A DNA stretch of 64,000 nt from Mycobacterium sp. EPa45. GTDB taxonomy: Bacteria; Actinomycetota; Actinomycetes; Mycobacteriales; Mycobacteriaceae. The DNA lies in contig NZ_CP011773.1 of NCBI RefSeq assembly GCF_001021385.1, forward strand, positions 2,046,001-2,110,000, written 5' to 3'. The position numbers and the translations under genes were made by a program. Under the pieces are notes generated by a model. The model was given only the letters and a program-made list of their open reading frames with translations, did not search any database and was not told where the DNA came from. This document shows positions 7,771-15,006 of the stretch, one piece after another. Each line of letters starts with the position of its first letter. Positions within the stretch are counted from its first letter, which is position 1.

Positions 7771-9935
7771 GCCCTTCGAACGTGCGCGATCGGATCGGAT
7801 TCGCCGCAGGCTTGTTCGGCTGGGTCGCATTGCCCTACCTCGCCGGGTCGGTGTTGTCCTGGCAGACCTTCGGCGGGGGGATCGGGCCCGCGTTCTTCCC
7901 GCCCGCGGGGGTGACGGTCGCGGCCATGCTGCTGACCCGGCGGACGATGTGGCCGGTGATCGTCGCCGCGATCGTGGTCGCCGAGCTGGCCGTCGACCTC
8001 CGCTACGGAGCGGGATGGCCGGCAGCGGCGGGATTCGCGGTGGCCAACTCGGTAGAGGCGCTCGTCGGAGCGTCGCTGGTGCTCGCCTGGTGCAAGGGGC
8101 CACCTGATCTGCGCAAGCGCGAGGACCTGGCCCGATTCGTGGCCGGTGCCATGCTGCTGGGGCCGCTGCTGGGCGGCGTGATCGGCGCGACGACAACTGC
8201 GCTGCATGATCAGGTCGCTTGGCCGATGGCGATGGTGCACTGGTGGGCCGGCGACGCCGTCGGCGTCTTGATGATCGGCGCGCCGATCTTGTTGTGGCCG
8301 TTGCAGTCCCACATCCTGCGGGCACGGATGCTGGAAACGATGACCGTCCTCACCGGTATGGCGGTGCTGACGGTGGTGTCATTTCGGCTCGAGCTTCCGC
8401 CTGCATTGTTCCTCCTGCCCGTGATGGCGTGGGCGGCGTTACGACTCGACATGCTCGGGGCGGTGCTCTGCGGCGGGGCGCTTGCCTTCACCGCCAACGG
8501 CATGGCCAATGCCGGATACACGACATTCGAGAACCTCGATCTGCGCCGGCCGGGTCAGCTGGCGATCGCTCAGGCCTTCATCGCCGTCGTCGTACTGGTG
8601 GCGATGTTGACGGCGCAGGAAGCGGGCGGCCGGGTCACCGCGGTGCGACAGCGCCAAGCCGAACGACGCGAGCGGGAGCGCCTGGAAACGCTGGCGAACC
8701 TGGGCCAGATGCTCTCCGGTGCCCTGACCCAGAATCAGATCGGGGATGCCGTCCTCGGACAGGTGATCAACGAAGCGGGCGCACAAGCACTCGCGGTGGC
8801 ACTCCTGAATGACGACGGCACCGCACTCGATTGGCTGGCGATGGGCGGCTATCCCGAGTTTGCGGCGTATCAGTTTCACGACAGCGTGGCCTTGGACGAG
8901 CCCACTGCGGCCACCGACGCGGTCCGCACGGGTGAGCCCGTGATCATTCGAACCGTCGCGGAGTATCGCCGACGGTATCCCGAGAACGCCAAGTGGATGG
9001 TCGCCAGCGGCGGCGCGGCCGTCGTGAGCTGGCCGTTGACGGCGGGTGGCAAAGCCCTTGGGGCGCTGGTGCTGGCGTGGGCCGACACCCAGCCGCTGGA
9101 CACCGCGCAACTCGCCTACACCTCGGCTGTCTCCACCATGATCGCGCAGGCGCTGGTACGCGCCCGGATCTACGCAGACGAACACGCCCGCGCGGCGGTC
9201 TTGCAGGCAGCGGTGCTGCCGACCAGCCCGGCCCCGATCGACGGTGTGGACGTCGGGGTCAGTTACGAGCCCGCCGATCTGGTGCAGGGTCTCGGCGGGG
9301 ACTGGTATGACGCGCTCGAATTGCCGGAGGGCCGAACGTATCTGGCCGTCGGCGATGTGGTGGGCCACGGGCTGCCCGCCGTCGAGGACATGGCCCAGCT
9401 GCGCACCGCCGGGCGAGCGCTGGCCCTGCACGGTTTGCCCCCGGCCCAGTTGCTGATGGCGCTCAACGTGTTCACTCGCCGCGCCAGCAACGGGAAGTTC
9501 GCGACAATGGGTGTGGCCGTGCTGGATCCGGCGTCCGCCACCCTCTGTTACGCCTCTGCCGGTCACCCGCCACCATTGCTGCGACGCGCGTCGACCGGGA
9601 CGGTCATTCGGCTGGTCGGTGCGCACGGTCCGGTGTTGGGCCCGATCGAGCGCGCGTCCTACAGCGAGGGCACCGTCGAAGTCGGGGAGGGAGACATCTT
9701 CGTCATGTACACCGATGGGCTCATCGAGCGGCGCGGTCAGGACATCGAATCCGGAATGCAGCGCGTGGAGCAGCTCGTCGGCGACTGGAGTGGTGGCGAG
9801 GCGCTGCCGTCGGCCTGCCGGCAACTGACCCAGACGGTGGCGCCCCCACCCCGCAACGACGACGTGTGCGTGCTCGCAGTGCGCTTCGGCGCTACCGACG
9901 CACCGAGTTCACCAGTTCCAGGATTGACACGGTAG
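7767..9935 (+). CDS. MASE1-GAF-PP2C (SpoIIE/RsbU-type) membrane phosphatase
   Basis: A 722-aa protein. Residues ~8-290 are a MASE1-like sensory domain with about eight hydrophobic helices (FFPPAGVTVAAMLLTRRTMW is characteristic). A short charged coiled segment (RQRQAERRERERLETLANLG) and a GAF-like domain (~310-475) follow. Residues ~485-705 form a PP2C/SpoIIE phosphatase with metal-binding motifs GGDWYD, VGDVVGHG and YTDGLIERRG. Such proteins usually dephosphorylate anti-sigma-factor antagonists, linking an unknown membrane or ligand signal to an alternative sigma factor; no partner is encoded nearby. The GTG start overlaps the stop of a small upstream frame. Its 3' end overlaps the convergent hydrogenase-operon gene by 44 nt. 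Confidence 0.85.
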   Translation: MSPSNVRDRIGFAAGLFGWVALPYLAGSVLSWQTFGGGIGPAFFPPAGVTVAAMLLTRRTMWPVIVAAIVVAELAVDLRYGAGWPAAAGFAVANSVEALVGASLVLAWCKGPPDLRKREDLARFVAGAMLLGPLLGGVIGATTTALHDQVAWPMAMVHWWAGDAVGVLMIGAPILLWPLQSHILRARMLETMTVLTGMAVLTVVSFRLELPPALFLLPVMAWAALRLDMLGAVLCGGALAFTANGMANAGYTTFENLDLRRPGQLAIAQAFIAVVVLVAMLTAQEAGGRVTAVRQRQAERRERERLETLANLGQMLSGALTQNQIGDAVLGQVINEAGAQALAVALLNDDGTALDWLAMGGYPEFAAYQFHDSVALDEPTAATDAVRTGEPVIIRTVAEYRRRYPENAKWMVASGGAAVVSWPLTAGGKALGALVLAWADTQPLDTAQLAYTSAVSTMIAQALVRARIYADEHARAAVLQAAVLPTSPAPIDGVDVGVSYEPADLVQGLGGDWYDALELPEGRTYLAVGDVVGHGLPAVEDMAQLRTAGRALALHGLPPAQLLMALNVFTRRASNGKFATMGVAVLDPASATLCYASAGHPPPLLRRASTGTVIRLVGAHGPVLGPIERASYSEGTVEVGEGDIFVMYTDGLIERRGQDIESGMQRVEQLVGDWSGGEALPSACRQLTQTVAPPPRNDDVCVLAVRFGATDAPSSPVPGLTR

Positions 9936-10623
9936 CCTCGGCCAACGCGGCCGCCTCCTCACTACTGAGCTGCCCGCATATCCAATCCCAGTGGGCTGCA
10001 ACGGTATCCCCGGGCGATGGCGGCGGTGCCAGCGTCACATCGCCGCGGCGCCAGCGGACCGTTTCCGGCTTCGGGTCGCCCAGCAGGAGCCGCCTACCAT
10101 CGAATCCCAGTGGCTGGGAAACCAGCACAACGTGCTCGTCGTCAACCGACTCGACCAGGCCCCACCGGATGCGGCACGCCTGCAGGATGCGCAACGGTGT
10201 GGTCGGGTCGCCGTCGAGGAAGCGGACCCACGGATAAACGACGAACACATGAAAGCTGTGGTGCGCCAGGCCATGTTCGTGGACCTCATCGAGCAGGCCG
10301 GTGGGCTGGCGGGCGAAGGCGGTGCGCAAACGCCTCGTGAGGGTAGCTGGATCGACGGCGTCCAGCAGTGGGCCGCCCACCCAATAGCTGCGCACCACCT
10401 CGGCGTGCAACGGATCGCTGATGCCGGCCGCAGCGGCGATCTCCTCGAGGTATGTCCAAGCGCCGTCGAACCCCTGCGCGTGTCCGGAGATCTCGTCATA
10501 TCCGCGGCCGGGTAGTAGAACCGTGGCGTCAGGGGGGCCGCAGTAGCCCAGCTCATTCGGCGGAAAGGCGAAGCGGGCAAACAACTCCCAGCCATTGCGG
10601 CTCGTCGGCAGGTGGGTGGTCAT
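9892..10623 (-). CDS. hydrogenase-operon protein, DUF6390-like
   Basis: A 243-aa protein from ATG 10623 (MTTHLPTSRNGWELFARFAF); the start codon overlaps the stop of the preceding hypC-like gene as ATGA. It is soluble, with no signal or membrane segment. Motifs such as AFPPNELGYCGPPDA, GAWTYLEEIAAAAGI and VVRSYWVGG match my memory of DUF6390 proteins found in actinobacterial hydrogenase clusters. No enzymatic motif is recognised. As the last gene of the operon it may act in assembly or maturation of the hydrogenase (inference). The tail overlaps the convergent phosphatase gene. Confidence 0.7.
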   Translation of the reverse strand: MTTHLPTSRNGWELFARFAFPPNELGYCGPPDATVLLPGRGYDEISGHAQGFDGAWTYLEEIAAAAGISDPLHAEVVRSYWVGGPLLDAVDPATLTRRLRTAFARQPTGLLDEVHEHGLAHHSFHVFVVYPWVRFLDGDPTTPLRILQACRIRWGLVESVDDEHVVLVSQPLGFDGRRLLLGDPKPETVRWRRGDVTLAPPPSPGDTVAAHWDWICGQLSSEEAAALAEATVSILELVNSVRR

Positions 10624-10868
10624 GAGGAGTCGTCGAGTCCGCTGCCCATCAGCCGGAGACCGGTCCACGCTGCTTGCGCACCCTGTGCGTCGGTCTTCTC
10701 GACCACGAATCCCATATGAATGATCACCCAATCGCCCGCGTTGAATGTCTCCTCGGGAAGCATGCCGATGTTGACCCGACGGTGCTCGCCGGCAACGTCG
10801 ACCAGCGCCAGCTGACCGCCATATCCCTCCACCAGGCTCACCACCCTGCCGGGTATGCCCAGACACAT
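10620..10868 (-). CDS. hypC: HypC/HupF-type hydrogenase maturation chaperone (operon copy)
   Basis: An 82-aa protein starting at ATG 10868 with MCLGIPGRVVSL; the essential Cys2 is the residue by which HypC proteins carry the Fe(CN)2CO unit and bind the large-subunit precursor. The longer frame to 10922 is ignored because Cys must be residue 2. The motif GDWVIIHMGFVVEKTD is typical. It starts 4 nt after the protease gene and ends in an ATGA overlap with the next gene. A second HypC is encoded at 21736-22011; this operon copy may be dedicated to HhyL. Confidence 0.85.
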   Translation of the reverse strand: MCLGIPGRVVSLVEGYGGQLALVDVAGEHRRVNIGMLPEETFNAGDWVIIHMGFVVEKTDAQGAQAAWTGLRLMGSGLDDSS

Positions 10869-10872
10869 CGCG

Positions 10873-11364
10873 TCACACCCCCTGCGCCGCAAGCTTTTCG
10901 CGCAGTGTCGCCACTGTGTCACGTACCGCGTCCACCGCGGCGTTCACAGACGCGCGCACCGGTTCACTCAACCCGATTCCCTCTGCGGTGTCGGCCACCT
11001 CGCACCCGACGACAACGGTGGGCGGCGCCACACCGCCCAGCGCCCGCAGGCTGGCGAAGACGGTGCCGGGGTCCATGCCATGGGCATCCAATGCGGCTGT
11101 GGCACCTAACGACTCGTGGTCGGCGACGAACACGTGCAGGGCTCCTGGCGAACCCCGGTCCGGTAGGGCGTCGACCAGCACCAGTGCCGCCCACGAGTCG
11201 AGTAGGTCGTAGGCCAGGTGCATGCCGCCGATACCGTAGTCGGTGACCTGAATGTCGGGCTCTGCACCGACGGTCTCGCCCAGGGAGCGGATCACTTCGG
11301 ATCCGAACCCGTCGTCGCCGAGGAAGATGTTGCCGATCCCGGCGACCAGAATGCGTTGCTTCAT
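10873..11364 (-). CDS. hydrogenase maturation protease (HyaD/HupD family)
   Basis: A 163-aa endopeptidase family protein. The N-terminus MKQRILVAGIGNIFLGDDGFG is the family hallmark, with an acidic residue after GNI-L-GD that helps bind nickel; VLVDALPDRGSPGALHVF and the DAHGMDP segment give the other expected ligands. It should cut the C-terminal peptide of the HhyL precursor once nickel is inserted, and the 22-residue tail of HhyL after its last Cys-X-X-His fits this. It starts 7 nt downstream of the DUF6893 peptide gene. Confidence 0.85.
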   Translation of the reverse strand: MKQRILVAGIGNIFLGDDGFGSEVIRSLGETVGAEPDIQVTDYGIGGMHLAYDLLDSWAALVLVDALPDRGSPGALHVFVADHESLGATAALDAHGMDPGTVFASLRALGGVAPPTVVVGCEVADTAEGIGLSEPVRASVNAAVDAVRDTVATLREKLAAQGV

Positions 11365-11371
11365 CGGATCG

Positions 11372-11503
11372 CTACATGTGTCGCATTCTCATGTAGCGCT
11401 GGACATCCGGGATCGACCGGATCCCAACCACCACGCCCGCCACCACGACGATTGCCACCAGACCGCTGGCGATCCATCCTACGACTGCCATCTCGAACTC
11501 CAT
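11372..11503 (-). CDS. 43-aa single-pass membrane peptide, DUF6893-like
   Basis: A short gene starting at ATG 11503. It begins MEFEMAVVGWIASGLVAIV and ends IRSIPDVQRYMRMRHM. One hydrophobic helix spans ~6-28, followed by a basic, Tyr/Met-rich tail of the form R-IPD-RYMRMR. This matches my memory of DUF6893 peptides in actinobacterial hydrogenase and related operons. The start lies inside the end of the upstream 451-aa gene (25-nt overlap) and the protease gene follows after 7 nt, so it is embedded in the operon. A membrane tether or assembly helper for the hydrogenase is a plausible but unproven role. Confidence 0.75.
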   Translation of the reverse strand: MEFEMAVVGWIASGLVAIVVVAGVVVGIRSIPDVQRYMRMRHM

Positions 11504-12834
11504 TCTTGACTAGACGGTTTCACGTCGAGCGGCTCGACCTCGTCGGGCGCGAAGTAGAGATAGCGCCCGTACCAGGCGTGCAGATCGGCGGCCGGATCGT
11601 CTTCGACCACGACGCCGACATGCGTGTTGCCGTCGACGTCTTCGTGAACGGAGGTGACCCGTGCGGTCTTGCCCGCCACGAAGATGTCTTGCGCGTCGGC
11701 GCGACGGCTCGGCCGCAACCGCACCCGGCTACCGCGGGACACCGGGACACCGGCCACCAGGACGGCGTCGACCTCGGGACGGACCTCATGGTCCACCGAC
11801 GGATCCCACCAGTCGACGCCGTCGGGCACTTCGGGGATGAGACCCCGGGGCGTGGATTCAGCGTGCGGGTCGCGGAGCACGCCGTGCAACCGCTGCATCG
11901 CCTCCGGTGACATCGCATCGCAGCGCTCGATGATGGCGGCTGCCAGCGGATCGGTTGCGCGTGCCTGGGCTTTCTCCTCGTCGGTCATGGTCATCACCCG
12001 CAAGGTGAGGATCTCGTCGATCTCGGTCGAGTCGAAGAGGGCGCCCTCGCTCTGCTCTGCCACCTGCGGATGGTCGTAGAGAATTATCGGGGAGACCAGC
12101 AGGAGGTTGTCCTCACCCGGCGCCCCGGCAAGGACCGGGAAGCACCGATTGTGCCGGCAGCGTGCCGCTGCCGCCTCGTAAGCCGGTACCGGTTCGAGCA
12201 GCGAGACGAACCGGCCGCCGCAGATTTCGGCGATGACGTGCGTGCCGATCATCGACGCGGCGATGGCCTCGTGCGGCTCCGTGGCAGCCGCCGCGGTGTT
12301 GACGACCGTGAGACTCACGCGATCCAGGCCGTCATCACGAGCCACGTCGACGGTTACCGCGCCGCGCAGTTCATGTCGGGTGCGCACCAGCCTGCCCCCG
12401 TCGAGAGCTTCCAGCTCAACACCACCGGGCACCGTCAATGGCAGTGTCCACGACCGCTGTCGACCGTTCAGATCCAGCGGGCCGAAAGCGATCTCGCACT
12501 CCACGGCCTCATCCCAGGTCAGCCACCGCCCGCCAGGTGTCACGAGTTCGTCGGTTGGAACCCAGTTCTCGCCGTCGAATCGTTCGGCCTGCCGCCGCTG
12601 GAGTTGCAGGAACCGCACGACGAGCGTCAGCGTTGCACCGTCGTCGACCAGAAACTGGGTGTCCAGTGAATCTTCTTCGCCGATACCGGCCCCGGCGGCA
12701 CCCGGAGGCCCGAGAACGCCGAACTGCCAGCGGCATTGGTTCTTTCGGGACGATGCCCGGTACGGGTAGAGCAGATACCCCTCGTAGAGCACCGCGTCGG
12801 CGATGGTGCGGGCCCTGTCCCACCCGGTGGTCAT
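11479..12834 (-). CDS. uncharacterised 451-aa protein of the group 1h hydrogenase operon
   Basis: The start is ATG 12834 (MTTGWDRARTIADAVLYEGY), which overlaps the stop of the DUF6084 gene as ATGA; the longer open frame to 13023 is Arg-rich and antisense-like. It is soluble with no signal peptide. Conserved-looking features are LLYPYRASSRKNQCRWQFGV near the N-terminus, a central region rich in beta-type segments, DWWDPSVDHEV, and a C-terminal segment with GSRVRLRPSRRADAQDIF that could bind a ligand or partner. I do not recognise a domain. Its place between DUF6084 and DUF6893 genes, with overlaps on both sides, indicates a role in making or wiring the hydrogenase. Confidence 0.75.
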   Translation of the reverse strand: MTTGWDRARTIADAVLYEGYLLYPYRASSRKNQCRWQFGVLGPPGAAGAGIGEEDSLDTQFLVDDGATLTLVVRFLQLQRRQAERFDGENWVPTDELVTPGGRWLTWDEAVECEIAFGPLDLNGRQRSWTLPLTVPGGVELEALDGGRLVRTRHELRGAVTVDVARDDGLDRVSLTVVNTAAAATEPHEAIAASMIGTHVIAEICGGRFVSLLEPVPAYEAAAARCRHNRCFPVLAGAPGEDNLLLVSPIILYDHPQVAEQSEGALFDSTEIDEILTLRVMTMTDEEKAQARATDPLAAAIIERCDAMSPEAMQRLHGVLRDPHAESTPRGLIPEVPDGVDWWDPSVDHEVRPEVDAVLVAGVPVSRGSRVRLRPSRRADAQDIFVAGKTARVTSVHEDVDGNTHVGVVVEDDPAADLHAWYGRYLYFAPDEVEPLDVKPSSQEWSSRWQS

Positions 12835-13505
12835 GGGTGCTCCCGGTGGGAGCCATTGGTGCACAGCGTGGGTTGGCCGGCGCCGGTGAGCAGCTCGCCG
12901 ATGGCGTCGTCGACGCTGAGCAGCCCGCGCGCCGACTTGAAGGAGCACAGCGCGGCGATCGTGTCGTGGGACATCCGCACCCACCCCGAGTCGGGATAGT
13001 GCTGTGCGACGAGGTCGCGCCACACTGTGACGGGCATGTCGAACGAGTCCTCACACTGCCAGGAGACCTGCCGCACGCGCAGGGTGTGCTGGCCCGCATC
13101 GAAGATCGTTCCGCTGAACAGGAATTGCAGCGGGATCGCGCCGTCGCGCAAGGCATGGAAGTACTTGGATCCGGTCACTTCGACGTCGTAGGTGCACGGC
13201 AGCGGCAACGTCACCCGGGTAGTGCCGACGAACCCCGGCACCATGGCGGTCGCATGCAACCACAGAAAATTGTGCTGGGTGGCGGCCCACCGCTCGCGGG
13301 GTCCGAACAAGTCGAGCAGCCCCGCTGCCTCCTCGTCGGTGTATGACCTTCGCTGTGGCTCGATGCGGACCTGGCAGCGCAGTGCGACCGCCCGGATCGG
13401 CTCATCGCTGGCGGTGGTGATGCCGATCTCGGCAGCAAGGATCGGCGCCACCGCGTAACGTTCGGGCGTCACGTCGAGTACCTGGAATGCCACGTCGGCG
13501 GTCAT
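12831..13505 (-). CDS. DUF6084-like hydrogenase-operon protein
   Basis: A 224-aa protein from ATG 13505 (MTADVAFQVLDVTPERYAVA), chosen because the codon overlaps the stop of the DUF5947 gene as ATGA. Features include LLDLFGPRERWAATQHNFLW, LPLPCTYDVEVTGSKYFHAL and PLQFLFSGTIFDAG. This pattern matches my memory of DUF6084, a family found next to group 1h hydrogenase genes. No catalytic motif is visible; the sequence suggests a beta-rich fold. Function unknown, probably assembly or electron transfer partner. Confidence 0.75.
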   Translation of the reverse strand: MTADVAFQVLDVTPERYAVAPILAAEIGITTASDEPIRAVALRCQVRIEPQRRSYTDEEAAGLLDLFGPRERWAATQHNFLWLHATAMVPGFVGTTRVTLPLPCTYDVEVTGSKYFHALRDGAIPLQFLFSGTIFDAGQHTLRVRQVSWQCEDSFDMPVTVWRDLVAQHYPDSGWVRMSHDTIAALCSFKSARGLLSVDDAIGELLTGAGQPTLCTNGSHREHP

Positions 13506-14131
13506 GCCAGCCGCACAACACTGCGCTCGGCGACCCGCGCAAAGTAGCCGTCGATGAACTGTCGTGCCTGCGTCCCGCCGTCGAATCCCCGCCACAGCAA
13601 GCGAAGGCCGCCGACGAATTCGTAGCACGTGTCAATAGGCACCAGGAAGCATTCCGGCGACGCCCCGGACTCGGGGACGCGGACCAACAACGCCTCGACG
13701 TCCTCGACGAGCAGACCCACCCGTGGATCGCAGCTCACCCTTGTCCAGGCCGCCATATCCAGGTCGGATTCGGTGGCCCCGGCCGGCCCCGGGTAGAAGG
13801 CCACCATGCGGCCCAGCGCGGAGTTGTGGAAGAAGAACGCGAAACCGACCGGGATCTGGAGTGCATCCCACTCTTTGCGGCCCAGCGCGAAGTCGGGAAA
13901 TGAGAGGTACCGGTCCGGCACGGCGCGGTAGCGCAGCACGGCATCGGTGTCGGTGAACAACAGATAGCAGCCGCGGCATACGCACATCAGTTGACGCGCA
14001 CCGACATTGACGACGTGCTGATGCTCGTCGGCAATGGGTTCGGCACACATCTCGCAGCGTTCGTCGGTCGATTCCGGGGCCGGGCGCGTGGTGCGGATCT
14101 TGGCCAGGACCTCCATGGGCGATGTCGTCAT
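13502..14131 (-). CDS. DUF5947-like Cys-rich hydrogenase-operon protein
   Basis: A 209-aa protein from ATG 14131 (MTTSPMEVLAKIRTTRP), with the start overlapping the stop of the upstream NifU/Rieske gene as ATGA. CEMCAEPIADEHQHVVN and LMCVCRGCYLLF give CxxC...CxCxxC, a likely zinc or iron-sulfur site in the first 60 residues. AFFFHNSALGRMVAFYPGPA and ESDLDMAAW follow. This agrees with my memory of DUF5947, known from hydrogenase operons of actinobacteria. The role is unknown; metal binding and position suggest assembly or electron transfer. Confidence 0.8.
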   Translation of the reverse strand: MTTSPMEVLAKIRTTRPAPESTDERCEMCAEPIADEHQHVVNVGARQLMCVCRGCYLLFTDTDAVLRYRAVPDRYLSFPDFALGRKEWDALQIPVGFAFFFHNSALGRMVAFYPGPAGATESDLDMAAWTRVSCDPRVGLLVEDVEALLVRVPESGASPECFLVPIDTCYEFVGGLRLLWRGFDGGTQARQFIDGYFARVAERSVVRLA

Positions 14132-15003
14132 GCCGGTGCTCCGATCGGTTCGCCGCTCAGCGCCAGCGAGGGCACGCCGTCGCGGGTCAGCACCGGCACA
14201 GGTTCGAGATGGTCGCCTGCGCCGGCGATTCCGGCGCCGGCGTGGACGATGTCGTAGCGGGCATGACATCGCGGGCAGCGCAGGACGTCGCCGGACAGAC
14301 GTGCGCCGGCCAACGACCCGGCGCAACCAGGACAGTGGTCGAGATAGGCCACGACGTCCGCACCGGCCCGGCAGGCCAGCACGACGGTCCCGCCGACCGA
14401 GAATCCCGCCACCTCGCCGGGAGCGAGCTCGGCCAGTTCGGGCACCGGGTGCCAGGTGGTCCGGCGGTGTTGGTCGGCAGTCTGGATCCGCGACATCAGC
14501 GATTCGACTGGGATGACCGCCGCGCTGACGGCTGGTTCCGCGGGCACGACTTCGATGGCAGTGACCTCCGGTGCGGCGGCCCGAACGGCGTCCTGCACGG
14601 CCAGCTCGAGCGTCACCGTGGACGAGGGGCAGCTCTTGCAGCTACCCGAGAAGGCCAGCTGCACAACTCCGTTGGTGACACCGACCAGCCGGACATCGCC
14701 GCCGTGCGATCCGAGGTAGGGCCGAACCGCGTCCAGCGCGTGCACGACCCGCCGGGTCACGTCGTGCGGATGCAGTCCGTGTACCAGCAGCAGGCTGGCG
14801 ACCAGGTCGTCGGTCGCCAGCCGGTCGGTCGCGCTGCTGTCGAGAAGCTCGACGACGCGGGTCAGCGCCGCGCCGTACAGATCGACGACCTCACGTACCA
14901 GCTGCTCGGCGCGTGCCGCAGCGACCGGTCCGCCGACTGCGCTGGCGTCCAGCAGGTTTTGTATTCGCTCACCTGCGGATCGCCAGTGCGAGTCTGCGTC
15001 CAT
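14128..15003 (-). CDS. hhyE: NifU-domain/Rieske-like iron-sulfur protein (HhyE-type)
   Basis: A 291-aa protein starting 3 nt after the HhyL stop. Residues ~85-150 form a NifU C-terminal domain with C122-x-x-C125 in GSCKSCPSS. Residues ~185-290 look like a Rieske fold, but the ligand motifs are HCPGC (C224, C227) and CPRCH (C243, C246), so the usual CxH...CxxH pattern is replaced by four Cys. I recall a comparable M. smegmatis gene, hhyE, needed for electron transfer from the hydrogenase to the respiratory chain. A ferredoxin-like electron carrier is the best inference. Confidence 0.75.
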   Translation of the reverse strand: MDADSHWRSAGERIQNLLDASAVGGPVAAARAEQLVREVVDLYGAALTRVVELLDSSATDRLATDDLVASLLLVHGLHPHDVTRRVVHALDAVRPYLGSHGGDVRLVGVTNGVVQLAFSGSCKSCPSSTVTLELAVQDAVRAAAPEVTAIEVVPAEPAVSAAVIPVESLMSRIQTADQHRRTTWHPVPELAELAPGEVAGFSVGGTVVLACRAGADVVAYLDHCPGCAGSLAGARLSGDVLRCPRCHARYDIVHAGAGIAGAGDHLEPVPVLTRDGVPSLALSGEPIGAPA

Positions 15004-15006
15004 CCG

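Noticed and set aside
8439..9824. 461-codon minus-strand frame
   Set aside because: Antisense to the GAF-PP2C part of the phosphatase, which has clear catalytic motifs.
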